Below, piece after piece: positions 23,415 to 36,265 of a stretch of 64,000 bases of DNA (its first letter is position 1; every line of letters starts with the position of its first letter). A program made the position numbers and the translations under genes. The DNA lies in the NCBI GenBank assembly GCA_950295325.1, contig OX485805.1, positions 26,649,501-26,713,500 on the forward strand, given 5' to 3'. Origin of the DNA: Polytrichum commune (Eukaryota; Streptophyta; Polytrichopsida; Polytrichales; Polytrichaceae). Under the pieces are notes generated by a model, which saw only the letters and a list, made by a program, of their open reading frames with translations, had not been told where the DNA came from and made no database searches.

Positions 23415-24587
23415 TTATGAAAATGAGTGATTCTCAACCACACATCCATTGAACAAAATGCCTCCTAGGCGACTTTAACCCTTAAAGGTTGTAAGGGCTC
23501 CATGCTCAACATAAATACACAATGTATACAAGCCTCGCCAAGTCTCTAAATCATTATCTTAAGTGTGGATATTGGAAAGCATAGAGGTGCAAATTCAAAT
23601 AGAGGTTGGATTGGAAATCAAATTTCTTATGTCAAAGGATAAAATAATACAATACTTATATGTGATAGTGATAATTGTATACAAAGTTTGCACTCGTGTC
23701 CAAAGACACTCATGCTATATAATTGAACCTTAAATTCAATATCATTGAGGTTTCTAACCAATTCCAAGAAGGCACTTGAAGAACAAGTTGATTTAGATAT
23801 CATCATGTTCTACAAATGTGTAAAATTGGAAGTATGTAGCTCAAACACACATTCTTGTGCATGAAGTGGTCCAGTCTAAGCATCTTGGACGCTTCGGATT
23901 ATAACGGAGTCTCAATGTTATCAATCTAAATCAACCAAGGAGATGTTGAAACAAAAATTAATTGGCCATGCTATGTTTAATGGGGACCCACCTAAGAATC
24001 TCATGTTTTGGGTGCATGTTCATAACACCTATGATTGGGGAGGGTAAAAACGTTGATTCTTATGGAGAGCTTGGAAATTGCATCTTTAGACAATTTAACA
24101 CCTAAATATGGATCAAAGACCCCAAATTAGTCTTGTATGGTTAATTTAGTATAAATGAACAATAAATTTGTAGGAGCATATTTTTACTGCATCCCCGATT
24201 GTAGGCATTAGGAAATTAAATCCTACATTTGCTAGTTGAATGTTTGCTTGCAATGGTGTGCAAAAGTTGCATGATTTGCAACAACCTCTGATGTGAAAAT
24301 CATCCATGAAAAATGAGGCTCTTGTTAAGTTTAAGTCAATTATAACATAATGACAGTGGGAATTGGATAATGATGATGTGTGCAAGATAAACCAAGTGGG
24401 ATCAATTTAATTTGGTTTGTGAACCATTTTGGATGTGTGTGATTTAAACCCATGTTGTTTTGTTGTAGTGCTATAAGGTTCCACACAAAACATGTTCTCG
24501 TTAATGGTTGGTGGATTTTATATTAATTTGGTTATGACGATGATGTGTGCAAGATGGAGTGATTGTTGGGATGAGTTTCATTGGGTT
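23415..24587. other. Low-copy AT-rich stretch, nothing recognised
   Basis: About 1.2 kb without counterparts elsewhere in the window, lying between a truncated core and a truncated R1 tail. No ORF above about 80 codons, no tRNA and no inverted repeat was found by eye. Either ancestral sequence or an insertion. Confidence 0.4.
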
Positions 24588-25556
24588 TGCCGCTTCGAGG
24601 TATGTTGCCAAATGCTCTTATTGACCAAGCAAAACCTTAACGTAACAGTGAAGGCGATGGTTGCACCTCTCCCCAATAATCACCCGCTACAATACCCAAG
24701 TCTTTAGCGCTATGTAGTTCTTCATTATGGTCTATACTGGGCAACAATCACCAAGACTAGTGTGGGTCGTTCAAATACATTACTCCTAAGTGCCATGAAT
24801 TCTTCCACTGCACAATCACAATGTGCAAAAATAGACGTGTTTAATAATTTCTACATATTGTGGTTGTTGTTGAGCACATTGTTGCACTTGAAATTGGTGG
24901 CACTAGTAATATCATAGCGTAAAGAAATTTAGTATCACCTTCACTATTTCCCACCCCTCACAATTAGCCTGCCTTCACTACTTGGGACATTTAGTGTAGA
25001 CCACAACCTTCAAATATTTACTAAGATAAGCGGGTATAACTAAACTGTCCTCGTGAATAGGCACCTATGTTTGAGTAACATGTGGTGACGTGTGGATATA
25101 AGAACGGACGTAAAAAGACATGTGTCTCAGAAAAACTTGCTCAAAACTTGCTAACCATTCTTAGTTCAATAGAAAACATAGATGGAGAGATCCATATGTT
25201 CATGTAATGAGGAAAACAATCTTCACTTGACAATGAATGAGATGTTCATAGGAGCTCAGAATATCATGAGGAAAATGGGTTTGGACACAATTTGAATATG
25301 CTAAATATCTCACACCAATTGCGTTTTTCATTCCTCCAAGAAGTGGGTGCAGTGAGAAAAGTGTGTGCTTAAGACCTCCTCACCTTATAATGACAGAGTG
25401 TGTAAATAACTACGAACAGGAGAAAGATCTAGTCATAGAGAAAGCACGCATCAAGTGGAGATGGATGATAATTGCTCTATACTTTCATCCACAAACGCAT
25501 ACATCCATACTGCACTCATTATGTCGGGATGGGTCGTGAAGTGGAGGAGCATTAAG
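24588..25556 (+). repeat. Repeat R1 tail plus core, 5'-truncated
   Basis: Starts at CGCTTCGAGGTATGTTGCC and runs through the tail to the core end GAGGAGCATTAAGGCAG. Homology to other copies stops there and an unrelated GC-rich segment begins. Confidence 0.7.
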
Positions 25557-25772
25557 GCAGACGCTAAAGGGACCGCATCGAGTTCTGTCCGCCGTGACAA
25601 ACGCTGGTGGGGCCCACCGCCGCCTTTGCCCCCCGAAACTTTTCGTATTCCTATCCACGCGGTTCGGGCAATGTTACCCGACATCTCTTCCCACATGTTT
25701 GTCTTCCTTGATGTTTGCCACTTCAATAAAATAGCAATTGTCTTTTAGCAAAATTTCTTCAATACCATGGTG
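25557..25772. other. GC-rich unassigned fragment after a core end
   Basis: Locally GC-rich and coding-like (plus frame: GPPPPLPPETFRIPIHAVRA). The minus frame is also open. It begins exactly where repeat homology ends, like the fragment at 56194. Possibly a captured host exon; I do not recognise it. Confidence 0.3.
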
Positions 25773-26303
25773 TTGTCCTTCACCACGATTGTCCTTCAAG
25801 ACCCAAATTTTTCCTTCATGCCTATTTTCCTTCAGTAGGATTGAAGCCCGCTTCTCCATATAACCCATATTGAGTGCACTTCGTCTTCAAGGTCCAAAAT
25901 CCAATATATATGTTCACTTCCATTGAATAAATAAGTAATGGATTAGGATTTCATTTTCAAGGTGAAACCGACAATAAAGCATGTAATTAACTTGGAAGTC
26001 AAAAACATTACAAAAGCCTCATTAACATTGAGGCAATATCTATTGAGACTTACCATTGAAAGGGACATTGTCATTCTAAAATGAAACTAAAATTAATGTC
26101 TCTATTTTTAGTACGTTTATTTTATAATAATCTAGTTAATGTCTTCTATTTCCGTAAGTATTTATACACATTGTCCTTCAGGACCGTAATTGCCCTTCAT
26201 GGCTCAGTCTTGTCATACACTGCGATTGTCCTTCATCACTCTTGTCCTTCACTGCGATTATCCTTCAGGACTCAGTTTTGTCCTTCATGTGTGTTGTCCT
26301 TCA
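25773..26303. repeat. TTGTCCTTCA minisatellite in two clusters
   Basis: Decamers start at 25773, 25789, 25809 and 25825, and again at 26171, 26190, 26226, 26242, 26258, 26278 and 26294. Steps are mostly 16 bp with some of 19-20 and one of 36. Seven of these are exact TTGTCCTTCA; an eighth exact copy is at 26789 and a variant at 26762. The two clusters belong to a ~400-480-bp tandem duplication. Non-coding. Confidence 0.85.
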
Positions 26304-26640
26304 CAATAGGATTCAAGGTTGCCTCTCCATATAACCCGTATTAAATGCACTTCATTTTCAAGGTCCAAAATTGAATATATATGTTCACTTCCATTGAATA
26401 AATAAGCAATTGATTGGGACTTCCGTTTGCGAAGTTATACCGTCAATAAAACATTTAAATAACTTGGAAGTCAAAAACATTTCAAAAGTCTCATAAGCAC
26501 CGAGGTTGTGTTTATTGTGACTTATCATTGAAAGGGGTTTTGTCATTCTAAAATGGAACTAAAATTATTTTTTATTTTTTAGTGTGTTTAATTTAGTTAA
26601 TACTTTCTACTTTCACACAAATATTCATACCGTACTATCA
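25838..26640. repeat. Tandem duplication of a ~320-bp unit flanking the minisatellite
   Basis: 25838-26160 and 26318-26640 match over CTCCATATAACCC, AATATATATGTTCACTTCC, ACTTGGAAGTCAAAAACATT and TTGTCATTCTAAAATG. A third, inverted copy is at 59095-59375. No coding potential. Confidence 0.75.
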
Positions 26641-26825
26641 ATGTGTATGAATACTTTTATGTATCCTAATTAATTACACAATACGTCTTTGAGTTGATTT
26701 TCATGATAGGATTTTTCTTCTTTAGTTTGATTTTGTTTTTTTTCAATTGTTTTAAGCAAGTTTGTCCTTCCGTTAGTTTCATACGAGTTTGTCCTTCAAT
26801 TAGTTTCATTAAAGGTTTGTTCATT

Positions 26826-27338
26826 AGTTAATTTTATTTTTGAGCTCAACAACATGAAGGGCAAACCCATTCAAAAAGACGTCAAAGTGGTTCATAAAGT
26901 TGATTTCCTTGAGTATTGTCCCCAATGATGCCATTCCATAGAAATGGATGGTAAACCCAACCAATCGACTTGATGCAAGGGGAACATCGTGGACATAACA
27001 TAATAAGATATTCATAGGACCTCATAATATCATGAAGGAAATAGATACGGATACGATTTGAATTTGCTAAATATTGGACACGAATTGCGTATTTTTATGC
27101 CTCGAAGAAGTGGGTGCAGAGAGAAGAGTGTGTGCTTAAGACCCGCTTAGCTTATAATGACATAGAGTATAACAAAATATGACCTAAAGAAAGATCTAGT
27201 CATAGAGAATGGGCGCATGAAGGTGTAGTAGAGGTGGATGATAAGTGCTCATTATTTTCATCCACAAACCCCATCCATCCACCATGGACGAATTCTGTCG
27301 GGATTGGCTGTGAGGTGTTGATGCATCTGTCGAATCAT
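26826..27338 (+). repeat. NLR-tail repeat module with core, copy 1
   Basis: Contains the GAGCTCAACAACATGAAGGG block (peptide ELNNMKGKPIQKDVKV) found again downstream of the NLR (36345), at 58430 and at 55190 (-), followed by the 210-bp core. It ends at CGAATCATGTGCAG, the same point at which the copies ending at 36833 and 58919 stop. Confidence 0.7.
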
Positions 27339-27429
27339 GTGCAGGTCTACATGAGAAGCTACAGCAGGTTCCGCAGGTTGTGAAAAGGATACGCAGGACA
27401 TTCAATTTGCGGTGACCTTCAATTCTCAT

Positions 27430-28760
27430 TGACAAACTATACAACAAAGAGGAATGGTAATTGAGTTCAAATCCGCTCTTCAACTACAATTCCACCTCAT
27501 ATGTAAAGACAACAAGATCATGGTTTATGATTGAAGGTGGACTCGAACCACAACCGCTTGAGTAAAGTCCTTAGTTGTGTGGAAACGATGGTCATGCACA
27601 CCATCAAGCAAGGAATTAGGGAATACAAGTTATCGTTGAGCAAGTTTTGAGGAGCTGGTGACTTTGGTTTTCGTACCATGTTACTCTTAAACAAACTCAA
27701 CACTCTCAAGTCCATAAATTGTTTATCACTACACTAAATATGATATTTAGTGTGTGATTATATTTAATGTTGTTACCACCCTACCCTTCTAAACACTAAT
27801 TTTCAATTCCTTGAGATTTAGTTCTAGAAGATATGTTAGATTTCTCCTTTTATCATTGTTATTTTTTTCTTTTCCATATCCTTACTAATAGTAAATTCAA
27901 ACATGTAACTTTCACATATCACCATAGTTGCTATTTAGTGTTTGAGTTTGCATTAAATGTTACTTACTTTCATAGGGTTATTGACACTATGTTTTAGTGT
28001 ATGCACTCGTATTTAGTGTACTTCATGGATTGCACCAACAGGAGGGATGTTAATTGAGATCAATTTCACTCTTCAACTACGGAGAGAGGGAATGATGACA
28101 TATGAGCATACATCCAACATGGACGCCTTGAAAAAGTATGTGTTCCGTAAGTTACTATTTCTAGTTGATTAAACACCGAACTTAGCTTTAAAGACCCCAA
28201 TTGTCTTGTCCGAGTTATATGGAATGAATCAGCCACAAACTTATAAAGTGTGAAACTTTTATGTTGAATGGATGAGAGGTACGCCTCTCTCTCAACCAAG
28301 TCCACCTCGTATGTAAAGAGAAATTTGATTAAAACTCCTAGTTGGTGGTTGCAGATGGACCAAAATCACAACCACTAGCACTTGTGTAAATTAACTTACA
28401 TAACATTACATAACCTCTTGGTTGCATTTTTGTGGGACTCGGTACCACATGAGCATATCTCTCCAATTCTAGGATTCTTTGTTAAGGAGGAGCACGCGGA
28501 TTGTGTACTGGGAGCTTTTGGATAAGCCATCATAAATTACCAAAGATTTTTCATTTTAAACGGAATGCATGTTTTCTTTGGAAGGAGACCATCATGTAGT
28601 AGCTGCTTATTATAATTGATGTAATGCCAACAACGGGCCTACACCCCAACCCAAGCGAGGGTCGAAATACGGGGGCTACTGCACAATAAGTAAGTTCATC
28701 ATCAAGCAAGTGGTGCCAACGAGTGATTTTTTTTCTTCTTTTTCCCAGGTTGGAAGTGAT
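27430..28760 (+). repeat. Repeat E, copy b
   Basis: Counterpart of 7650-8985, including the TACACTAAATAT MITE-like segment at about 27733-28020. No gene. Confidence 0.65.
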
Positions 28761-29064
28761 GGCGAGCCGTTGATCAAATTCAATTCCGTTAGCGGGCCAA
28801 GTCAAACGTGGAGACCAAGTCGGCGTTGGAAAGAAGAAAGTTGCACTCTCGTCCACCGCCTTGTCGGAAAAACTTGAAAGACACCGGACGCCGGCCGGCA
28901 GAATCTAGGCCCCGCGTAGATTTCAGCAGCCCTCAACTGCCGGGGAGCTGACCTCCTACGGGTCGCCTGTCCAGCCCAGCCCCTGACTATTCACATGCCA
29001 TCTCATCCTCTGATCGGAGAGAACCGGCAGTTACTCACAGAAGAAGCGGAATAACAGGCATAAG
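28761..29064 (+). repeat. Repeat F, copy b (short)
   Basis: GC-rich block AAACTTGAAAGACACCGGAC...GCCGG, as at 10130 and 47510. Non-coding. Confidence 0.6.
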
Positions 29065-30964
29065 ATTGAGGAATAACCGGTTGGAGTTGAAGACCATGCG
29101 AAAATGACCCATCATTTTATGAGGAACTTATAGAATATACCTGAAATTAGCAATATAGGAAACCCGGAGGATGTCAACATGTGATCGGTTGGGCTTGCAA
29201 ACACTAAGGACCTCAGCCGCTTATGAATGCCCGAAAATCTCCGGTCCACTCTAGCCCCGTGAATTTCCTAACATTCGAACGTAGCATCCTCTCGTCTGGC
29301 ATCCGACGTGAAACCACTTCGTGGCTGATTCATCTCAATTAAAATGACATATTTGCATAGACATAGACATAGACATATTTGCCCAATTTCATGTAAATGT
29401 TTCTACAGTCTGCCTCAACCAATTTCTTGATATTAATCAATTATTCGAATTTTTTTGCCCAACTTGCTATCAACCTACGGTATACCTCTTCTCTATCCAT
29501 TGTAAAAACTTTACGTTCCCTAGGTTTGTGGTTCATTCGTCTCAATGACTTGGCCTTTAAAAGATGTAAGATCTTTGAAGCTAAATCTAATGTCAAATAG
29601 ACCAACCCACCCTACAATATAAAAGAATTAATTAAAGAAAAAAAACAACAACTCCCTCAACCATCCATTCCGATCCATCCCTATGAAGCCTGCAAGCAAT
29701 ACGAGAGGGAAGTGTTGCATGCGACATCCATCCAACATAAAATCCTTCATCCCTTACACGTTTGTGTTTGATTCATCTCAAATGACTTTGCCTTGACAAA
29801 TTCGAGATCTTTGAACCTAATTTTAATGTCAAAATGAACCGTTATTTTTTATGCTTTTATAATGCTTACTAGAAACAATAATTGAGACCCTATCTTTTAT
29901 CAAATTGTGTTTTCTAGTTGAATGCCGGTTACCGCCCCCCTCCCCCCCTCCCATGTGGTCATGTACTTGAGATTGTTTCTAGATTTATTTGCAGATTGTT
30001 GAAATTGAAGGTTACATGTTGCAAAAGGAGGGATTGATGTAAGGATCCCCATAACTGATATGGGGATTGACATTATGGATTGTTGTGATATGCTTATGTG
30101 AGATGCTCATTGTGGCAACAAAAAGCCATGACAAGTGGAAGATGTATGTAAAGCTTGATAGTTTTTTGAGATTATGGTGTGATTTGCTTGATGTACTTTG
30201 GTGCTTTGAAATGAAATAGCTACCTAGTGGCGTGAAGTTAGTAACCATATTTCTTCTTCTAGTGCTTTGAAAATCATGTAGTTTCATTGCCCTAATAAGG
30301 GGTGGGGAGAACTCGGCAATTCTAATAAGCAATTTATTTTTCATTATATCATGGTTATTTTCCTTTCATAAACTTATTCTTCCAAAAAAATTTGTCTTCT
30401 TCCAAAGAGCCCAACAAGATGAGTCAATTAGATGTTCTTTTTAACATCGTTGACCTCCACATTACATTAAGTAGCAATGCTAGCAAGTTACCCTTTTAGT
30501 ACCCGTAATATTATCCAAACTAGAGGGAAAAACTTGCAAAGCAAGGGTGAATAAATTGACAATAAATCAAAAATAATAGCTTCAAAAAGGTATCAAAGCC
30601 GTTTCCAATGTGGGTGTCATGACACTTTTCCAAAAAATGCAACTACCTTTATGACCTCACCAACTTTCCCATTCCATTATAGCTATTTAGATTTGTTTAG
30701 ATCGTAATTTAGAACCTTTACCACCATTTGGCATTAGTTTGGTCCTAGAAACCAACATAACTAATTCTAAGAATTGAAAGTAACTACTCCAATAAATTAA
30801 AAATAGCCAAAGTAAAACTCAAAGGTAGTGCTTGCTACCTTTGCTCTTGAAATAACATTAGTCCAACGGGCGCCAATTTGATGCTCTTTGGAGAAAGTCA
30901 TTCCGAGCTTGTTAATTAATGGTATGCATATTCACCACAAAAAATATGAAACAATAAAAAGGAA
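29065..30964 (+). repeat. Repeat D, copy c
   Basis: Long D copy, closely matching 19454-21569 but lacking its right end. It includes a C-rich run at about 29935-29950. Confidence 0.7.
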
Positions 30965-31757
30965 GCTTTATTGGAAATATGGCAAAGTCCAATATACCCG
31001 GGGGGTGGCCTCTTCATGGGAAACTTAAATGATGTGCTTGGGTCACTATGAAATCAAACCCCCTATATACAAGAAGTTTATAAAGGAAAACATATGTATA
31101 CGTACTAACAACAAGCTAAAAAATGGACTCATGTATTTATACTAAGCTTCTCAATTTCATGTGATAAATGCCTCCACTACATATACAAAGTGTACATCAT
31201 GACTTAAGTAACCCTTTATTTATATACAAAATCCATTTTCACTTTTCAAAGAAAAAGTCGTTGAATGTTCTTAGTCCATAACATGTAAGTCAATGATTGT
31301 ACCTAACAAACAAAGATAAGAGCACACACAGTAAGTGTGAGTTTCCATGTAGGCCGCTTGCCCACCACACTCTAGTGTGAATAAGGACAAACACGCCCAA
31401 ATGTAGATGCCAACAATATGTCCTTTCGATTGGCAGTGGTGAGATTATATTAGGTTTACCTGGAGAGAAACTTGAATGAAACACACTTGAGTGTCAACCA
31501 AGCTTGTATGGGCCCCATGGGTTGCAAGATAAGAGCTCGGAGTGGGAGTGGCTTGTGGCTTTGTCATGGTGTTGGCTTTTGGCCGCTTCAAGGTTTGTTG
31601 CCAAATGCTCTTATTGACCAAGCAAAACCTTAACGTAACAGTGAAGGCAGTGGTTGAACCTCTCCCCAATAATCACCCATACAATACCCAAGTCTTTAGC
31701 GTTATATAGTTCTTCATTACGGTTTGTATTGGGCAACGATCACCAAGACTAGTGTGA
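30965..31757 (+). repeat. Repeat R2, copy d, upstream of the NLR
   Basis: Head plus the start of the tail module, ending at ACCAAGACTAGTGTG. Directly after it comes TGGCGTGAGGTGGGTAACC, which resembles the middle of repeat D, and then the NLR 5' region. The NLR promoter therefore lies within about 250 bp of repeat sequence. Confidence 0.7.
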
Positions 31758-32011
31758 AGTAGTTGGCTGGTGGCGTGAGGTGGGTAACCAGATTCCTTCT
31801 TCTAGTGCTTTCGAGAATCATGCGGCTTCACTGCCCTAATTCCAAAAACATGGAGGAAATTGTTAGCTTTACCATGTGCTCAAGCAATTGTGTCATCCGA
31901 GATTTTATCACGCTTAGACGGAAAGCATGAGCCACGAGTGGCTTGGAAGCACAACATAAATGATATGTTGTCTTGCACCAATCATGTCAAGGTGGTCATC
32001 AAACAAGAGAC

Positions 32012-35000
32012 ATGGATGCTAATGGTGAAGAGGCCAGCACTTTGTCCAAGCCTCCACCTGCCACAAGGCAACGAAGGTATACTTTGATTCATTCTTGTTT
32101 GAATGCAATCGATCTGATGAACTTCGAATTTGGGGTTATATTGAGATTTATGGTTGATTTAATAACAATCTAGAACAAGACTGACGAGGAGGCTATGCTA
32201 TCAATCAAGTGAGTCTTGGTTTTCTAGGTCTTGGTGAGAACTTTGAAAGTGGAATTCAACAGGACATACGGTAGCCCATGTGGGCTTGAGAAGAAACACA
32301 AGGTGTTCCTGAGCCACAGTGGCGCAGACAAGGCTTTTGTGAGCCATCTGTGTCAACGCTTAATTTCAGTCCATCACTACCCTTTCTTCGACGTGCGCGA
32401 GGACAGCTTGCCTCTGGGAGATAAGTTTGCAGACATCATCTTTCAAGCTAGCAAACAATGTCGACTTGCAATTGTTGTAGTCTCGGACGATTACTTTAAG
32501 AGCAAGTGGCCCATGTTGGAGTTGGCTTCTTTTGTGGACGCCAAGGATGGTGTCAACCCTAAGTTGAAGATTTTGCCACTGTTTTATAGATTGACAGTCG
32601 CTGAATTCAAAGAGCGTGAACGACAAAGGGTTTGGTTTGAGAAATGGGAGAGGCTGAAAGAGTCTGAGGAACGTTTGGACATTTTGAGCTGGGAGAATGC
32701 ATTGAGGGTTTTGGGTGGACATAACGGCGTTGTGTATTGCAGAACTGGACAAACTGAAGATGAGTATATCGAGAGTATAGTAGAATCGGTGTTCAGATCA
32801 ATTCCTCCCGATGTTTTATATGATGATTCTCATGTGAAAGGTGGCACGCATTTGTGTGAAGTAAGTAACACGGGTTGAGATTTGCTGTAATAAGATTTCT
32901 TAGTTGACTAGAAAATTTGTTTCGTTTCAGTTGCTTTGGAGTATGTTGATGAACATCGTACTCGTCCATCATTGACTGTGCATAGATCCAACATGCCATC
33001 TTAACGTGGATAATCCAATGGGCACTCATCTTATTTTAACTGTGTCTCATATTATGTGGGAAAGGATATCGATGCAATGTTCGAGGAGTCCAAGGGATCC
33101 AGGCGGACGGGGATGGTGCAATGTCCAATCATTGGCATTTATGGACTGGGTGGCATTGGAAAAACCAACCTCTGCCAAATTGCTTACAATATGTTTGTTG
33201 GAGAGTTTTTTGGAAGGGCATGTCTCATAGAGATAGGGAGCAAAACCAAAAGCTCTCTTGAATCACAAAGAGAAGTGTTGAGAGCTTTGACGGGTGCACA
33301 TGATGAACTCCTCAATTCCTTAACAGACGTTGACAAGGTATTGTGAATTACTAGGTTACTGACTTATCTCGCATTGTCATAATCTGATTCTGGGAGGGCT
33401 TTGTAATAGAGGGCATTCGTTTTCATCAATGTGTGGAGCTTGTAACCTGAACCCTTGGTGTTGTGTAGGGGCGACGTCTATACAAGGAGAGAGTTGGAAG
33501 CCATAAGGTGTTTTTAGCGATTGACAATGTTTGGGATGACTCTGCATCTCTTGGAGAAGCTAATGGTTATCTAACTAATGAACTCCATCCAGAGAGCAAA
33601 GTACTAGTGATGGCACGATGTAAGAAAACCTTGAGAAACTTGGGTATTGAGGAAGAAAGTTGCTTTGAGATGCCTGATCTTAGGGAGGAGGATGCCATGG
33701 GCCTATTCTTGCACCATGCGTGTCCTAGCCCCTCACCCATTAAACTTGCAAATCCCGAGCATCTTAAAGTTGTTAGGGATTGCATCTCCTATGCTCGGTA
33801 CTGCAAAAGAGGGGACATGGAAATGTCTCGTGCATACCACTTTCATCCTTTGGCATTGAAAGTTCTAGGGTTGTTCATGAAGACATTGACACCCTTTCCA
33901 AGCAAGTGGATTGAGAAGCTTCAAAATCCAAAGATTTTGGGAAGCAAAGTGAAAGATGTTAATTTAGTTTTGCGGACAAGTTTTGACATGCTGCCAGAAG
34001 ATGAACATAGAGCCATATTCCTAGATGTGGCTATATATGCACCCAAACGATATTTTGACAAGGATAATGCACCAAGAGTGGAAGAAGTGTGTGAGTGGTT
34101 GAGCATCGTGTATGCACAAGAAATCGAGGATGTCAAGGATAAGGTGAGTTCACTAAACATGTGTGACGACGCATTTATTGTGTACTTCCCACCGTTTAGA
34201 TAGAAAAGTGCAATGTAAGGAATGGCTAGTTGATAGTGGTCTAGGGTGTCTTTTGTTTTACATAAATGATTAGAAAAATGTTCTTGAGGATCGAGAGGTA
34301 GCCTAGTTCTGGCATCTAGAGATTGAACACATATATGACAATCTATAGATAGAATTTATCGTTTCAGTACTCAACACTAATTTGTTTGGGGTGTAGTTGG
34401 AGGTTCTCAGTGCTCGAGGTCTTTTGAACCAATGGGATGACCTCACAGACTTTATCAACATGCATGACCTTTACTTGGAATTTGCTGAAGCGGAAGTGAA
34501 GAGAAACGACAATGAGCGGGGACGAGCTCATTTGTATCACAAGAATGAAAATATCATACCACAATGCCTTACGAGGAATCCGAGGGGGGCCAAATCATTT
34601 CCTTTTGAAAGGATGCGATTCAGCAATGTGTGTGATCTTCAAAGCTTCAAGCAAGCCAAATTGGATAAGTGTACAAATGTTGAAGTACTTAAGGTGGACC
34701 ATTGCGATGGATTGCAAAGCTTGGATCTAGATGGCCTTGAAGAATTATGCAGCCTGGAGTTGCTCGGGTGTCGAAACTTGGAACATCTTCAAGGGTTGGA
34801 GACTCGAGATAAGCTCGTTTGGATGCAATGGACTCCTTGTTTTGCCAAAGTTGTAGATTACAAACCATTGACATCCTTGCGAGTGCTTCAGTTGACAAAG
34901 GTATCCCATTCCACAGCAATTGATCTTCGAAATTGCCATCATCTTCAGGAACTGGCAATTTGGCACTCAGAGGGATTGAAGGACTTTCCCCTATTTCCAA

Positions 35001-35799
35001 ATTCCAAGAGCATGCGGAAGATTAGCTTCAGAGATTGTCTGAATCTGAGACATCGTGGACCAAAACTTCTCAACCTCGAGGGATGGATAAATGTGGAGAT
35101 TCTTAAACTGGCAAATTGCTTGTCTCTCACAAATGAATTGGAAAGCTGCCCCATCATGAAGAACTTGAAACACTTGGATGCTAGAGGTTGCTTTGAGCTG
35201 AAAGCTTTGCCTGACCTCACGAAGTCCAAGAATTTGATGACCTTACATGTCAGGAAGTGTGTTGAGTTGGTCGAGACTTATGGTTCTTCAAGCCAATTTT
35301 CGCATTCAATGCCTATGGACCTCCCTGTTGGCCTAAATACATCAGGTGTATCATTGGATGACCAATCTGTAGCGTCAAGAATTATCGGGAAATTTGGAGT
35401 TTCCACACAGGTGTGTTCCCTCCAATTTAGGGATTGATGTATGAGTGTTTTATTTGATAATGTGTTGTTGAAATACCGGAATGGTTTGAGTCAAATGCCT
35501 GATAGTTTTACACAAGCTCAACTGACATGTAGGCCATTGAATGCTCTTGTATTATTGGACGCTTATGATGAAAGGCAATGGCAAACACTAAGCATAAGTT
35601 GCTAGATGAATATTTGTGCATATTACATGAAATAATTTATAATTTTTTTGAATAATTTAGATGGTTGGAAAATGATTTGCATTCAGTTTGCATATTGAAA
35701 GTCCATTGAATTTGTTTGGAAGTGAATTTAAGGTGCATATGGTGTTCTTCTTGTAGGAAGCACAACAAAGCTTGATCGACTCCTTGAAACATAGACATG
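32012..35799 (+). CDS. TIR-NBS-LRR immune receptor gene (TNL), multi-exon
   Basis: Proposed exons: 32012-32076 (MDANGEEASTLSKPPP, tentative), about 32239-32860 (TIR), about 33003-33337 (P-loop), 33469-34143 (rest of NB-ARC), 34397-35410 (MHD, LRRs) and 35757-35799 (tentative); without the last splice the frame ends at 35437. TIR: KHKVFLSHSGADKAF, then VVVSDDYFKSKWPMLEL, keeping the Glu that is catalytic in TIR NADases. NB-ARC: GIYGLGGIGKTN, KVFLAIDNVWDD, SKVLVMARCKKTL, a degenerate GLPL (FHPLALKVLG) and MHD in INMHDLY. About eight irregular LRRs follow, with motifs such as LEELCSLELLGCRNL. TNLs are intracellular pathogen sensors that act through TIR NAD+ hydrolysis. The TIR-NBS linker (32931-33060) has stops at 33002 and 33011 and needs a frame change, so either an intron is missed or the gene is damaged there. 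Introns at 33338, 34144 and 34396 have good GT-AG borders. Confidence 0.85.
32228..32860 (+). other. TIR domain exon
   Basis: Open from a stop at 32225-32227. There is no ATG near the 5' end, so the start must come from an upstream exon. The acceptor could be TTTTCTAG (exon from 32228, phase 0) or GGTGAG (exon from 32239, which fits the phase left by the 32012-32076 exon). The 3' donor is GTAAGT at 32861. An alternative donor GTGGCA at 32841 would keep the frame into ALEYVDEHRTRPSLT (from 32933). Confidence 0.75.
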
Positions 35800-36265
35800 G
35801 TAAGTTCAAATAAGCACATGGAATAGTGGATGTGCATTGCTCTTTAAACTTGTTTAATGGTTGGATAGGCGAACCACCTTAATTTGATAACGACGTTCCG
35901 ATTTTTTATTCAATAGCTTTACTTTCATCATGAGCTATTGCAATTATTCTTCATTTGTTCAGAGTTTGATAATTGCATGTGGGATTTTCTACATATTTCA
36001 TGTAATTGTATGATGTTTGATATGAGATTCCATGTTATTCAAATATTGGACCTCCCGATGTACTTCATCTTTGGAAACTTGAATGGCTACCATCCAATTC
36101 TTATGTGAGTTGAAGCCTCGTAATTGGAGAGGATGTTGTGAACCTTGTTCATCCTCATTTGTTAGTGTCCAAAAGTAATCCGTTTTGTTTGAACTAAGGA
36201 AGGAACAATTCACCTACAAGATAATTTCTACCTTTCGATAATAAAGATAGATAGATTCACATATT
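35411..36265 (+). repeat. 3' region of the NLR, duplicated downstream
   Basis: 35278-36833 has a second copy at about 57335-58919, and 35540-35790 has a third at 36962-37212. Inside is a conserved acceptor TTCTTCTTGTAG followed by EAQQSLIDSL in all three copies, which supports a real small 3' exon. In the 57-kb copy this exon continues as EEVESIFELHQL. Confidence 0.65.

Noticed and set aside
25451-25868. Minus- and plus-strand ORFs over the GC-rich fragment
   Set aside because: They extend into repeat sequence on one side and the minisatellite on the other. Only the GC-rich middle could be a real exon, and it is listed as unassigned.
14831-31757. LTR retrotransposon
   Set aside because: No reverse transcriptase, integrase, primer-binding site or matching long terminal repeats were found around any R1, R2 or D copy.
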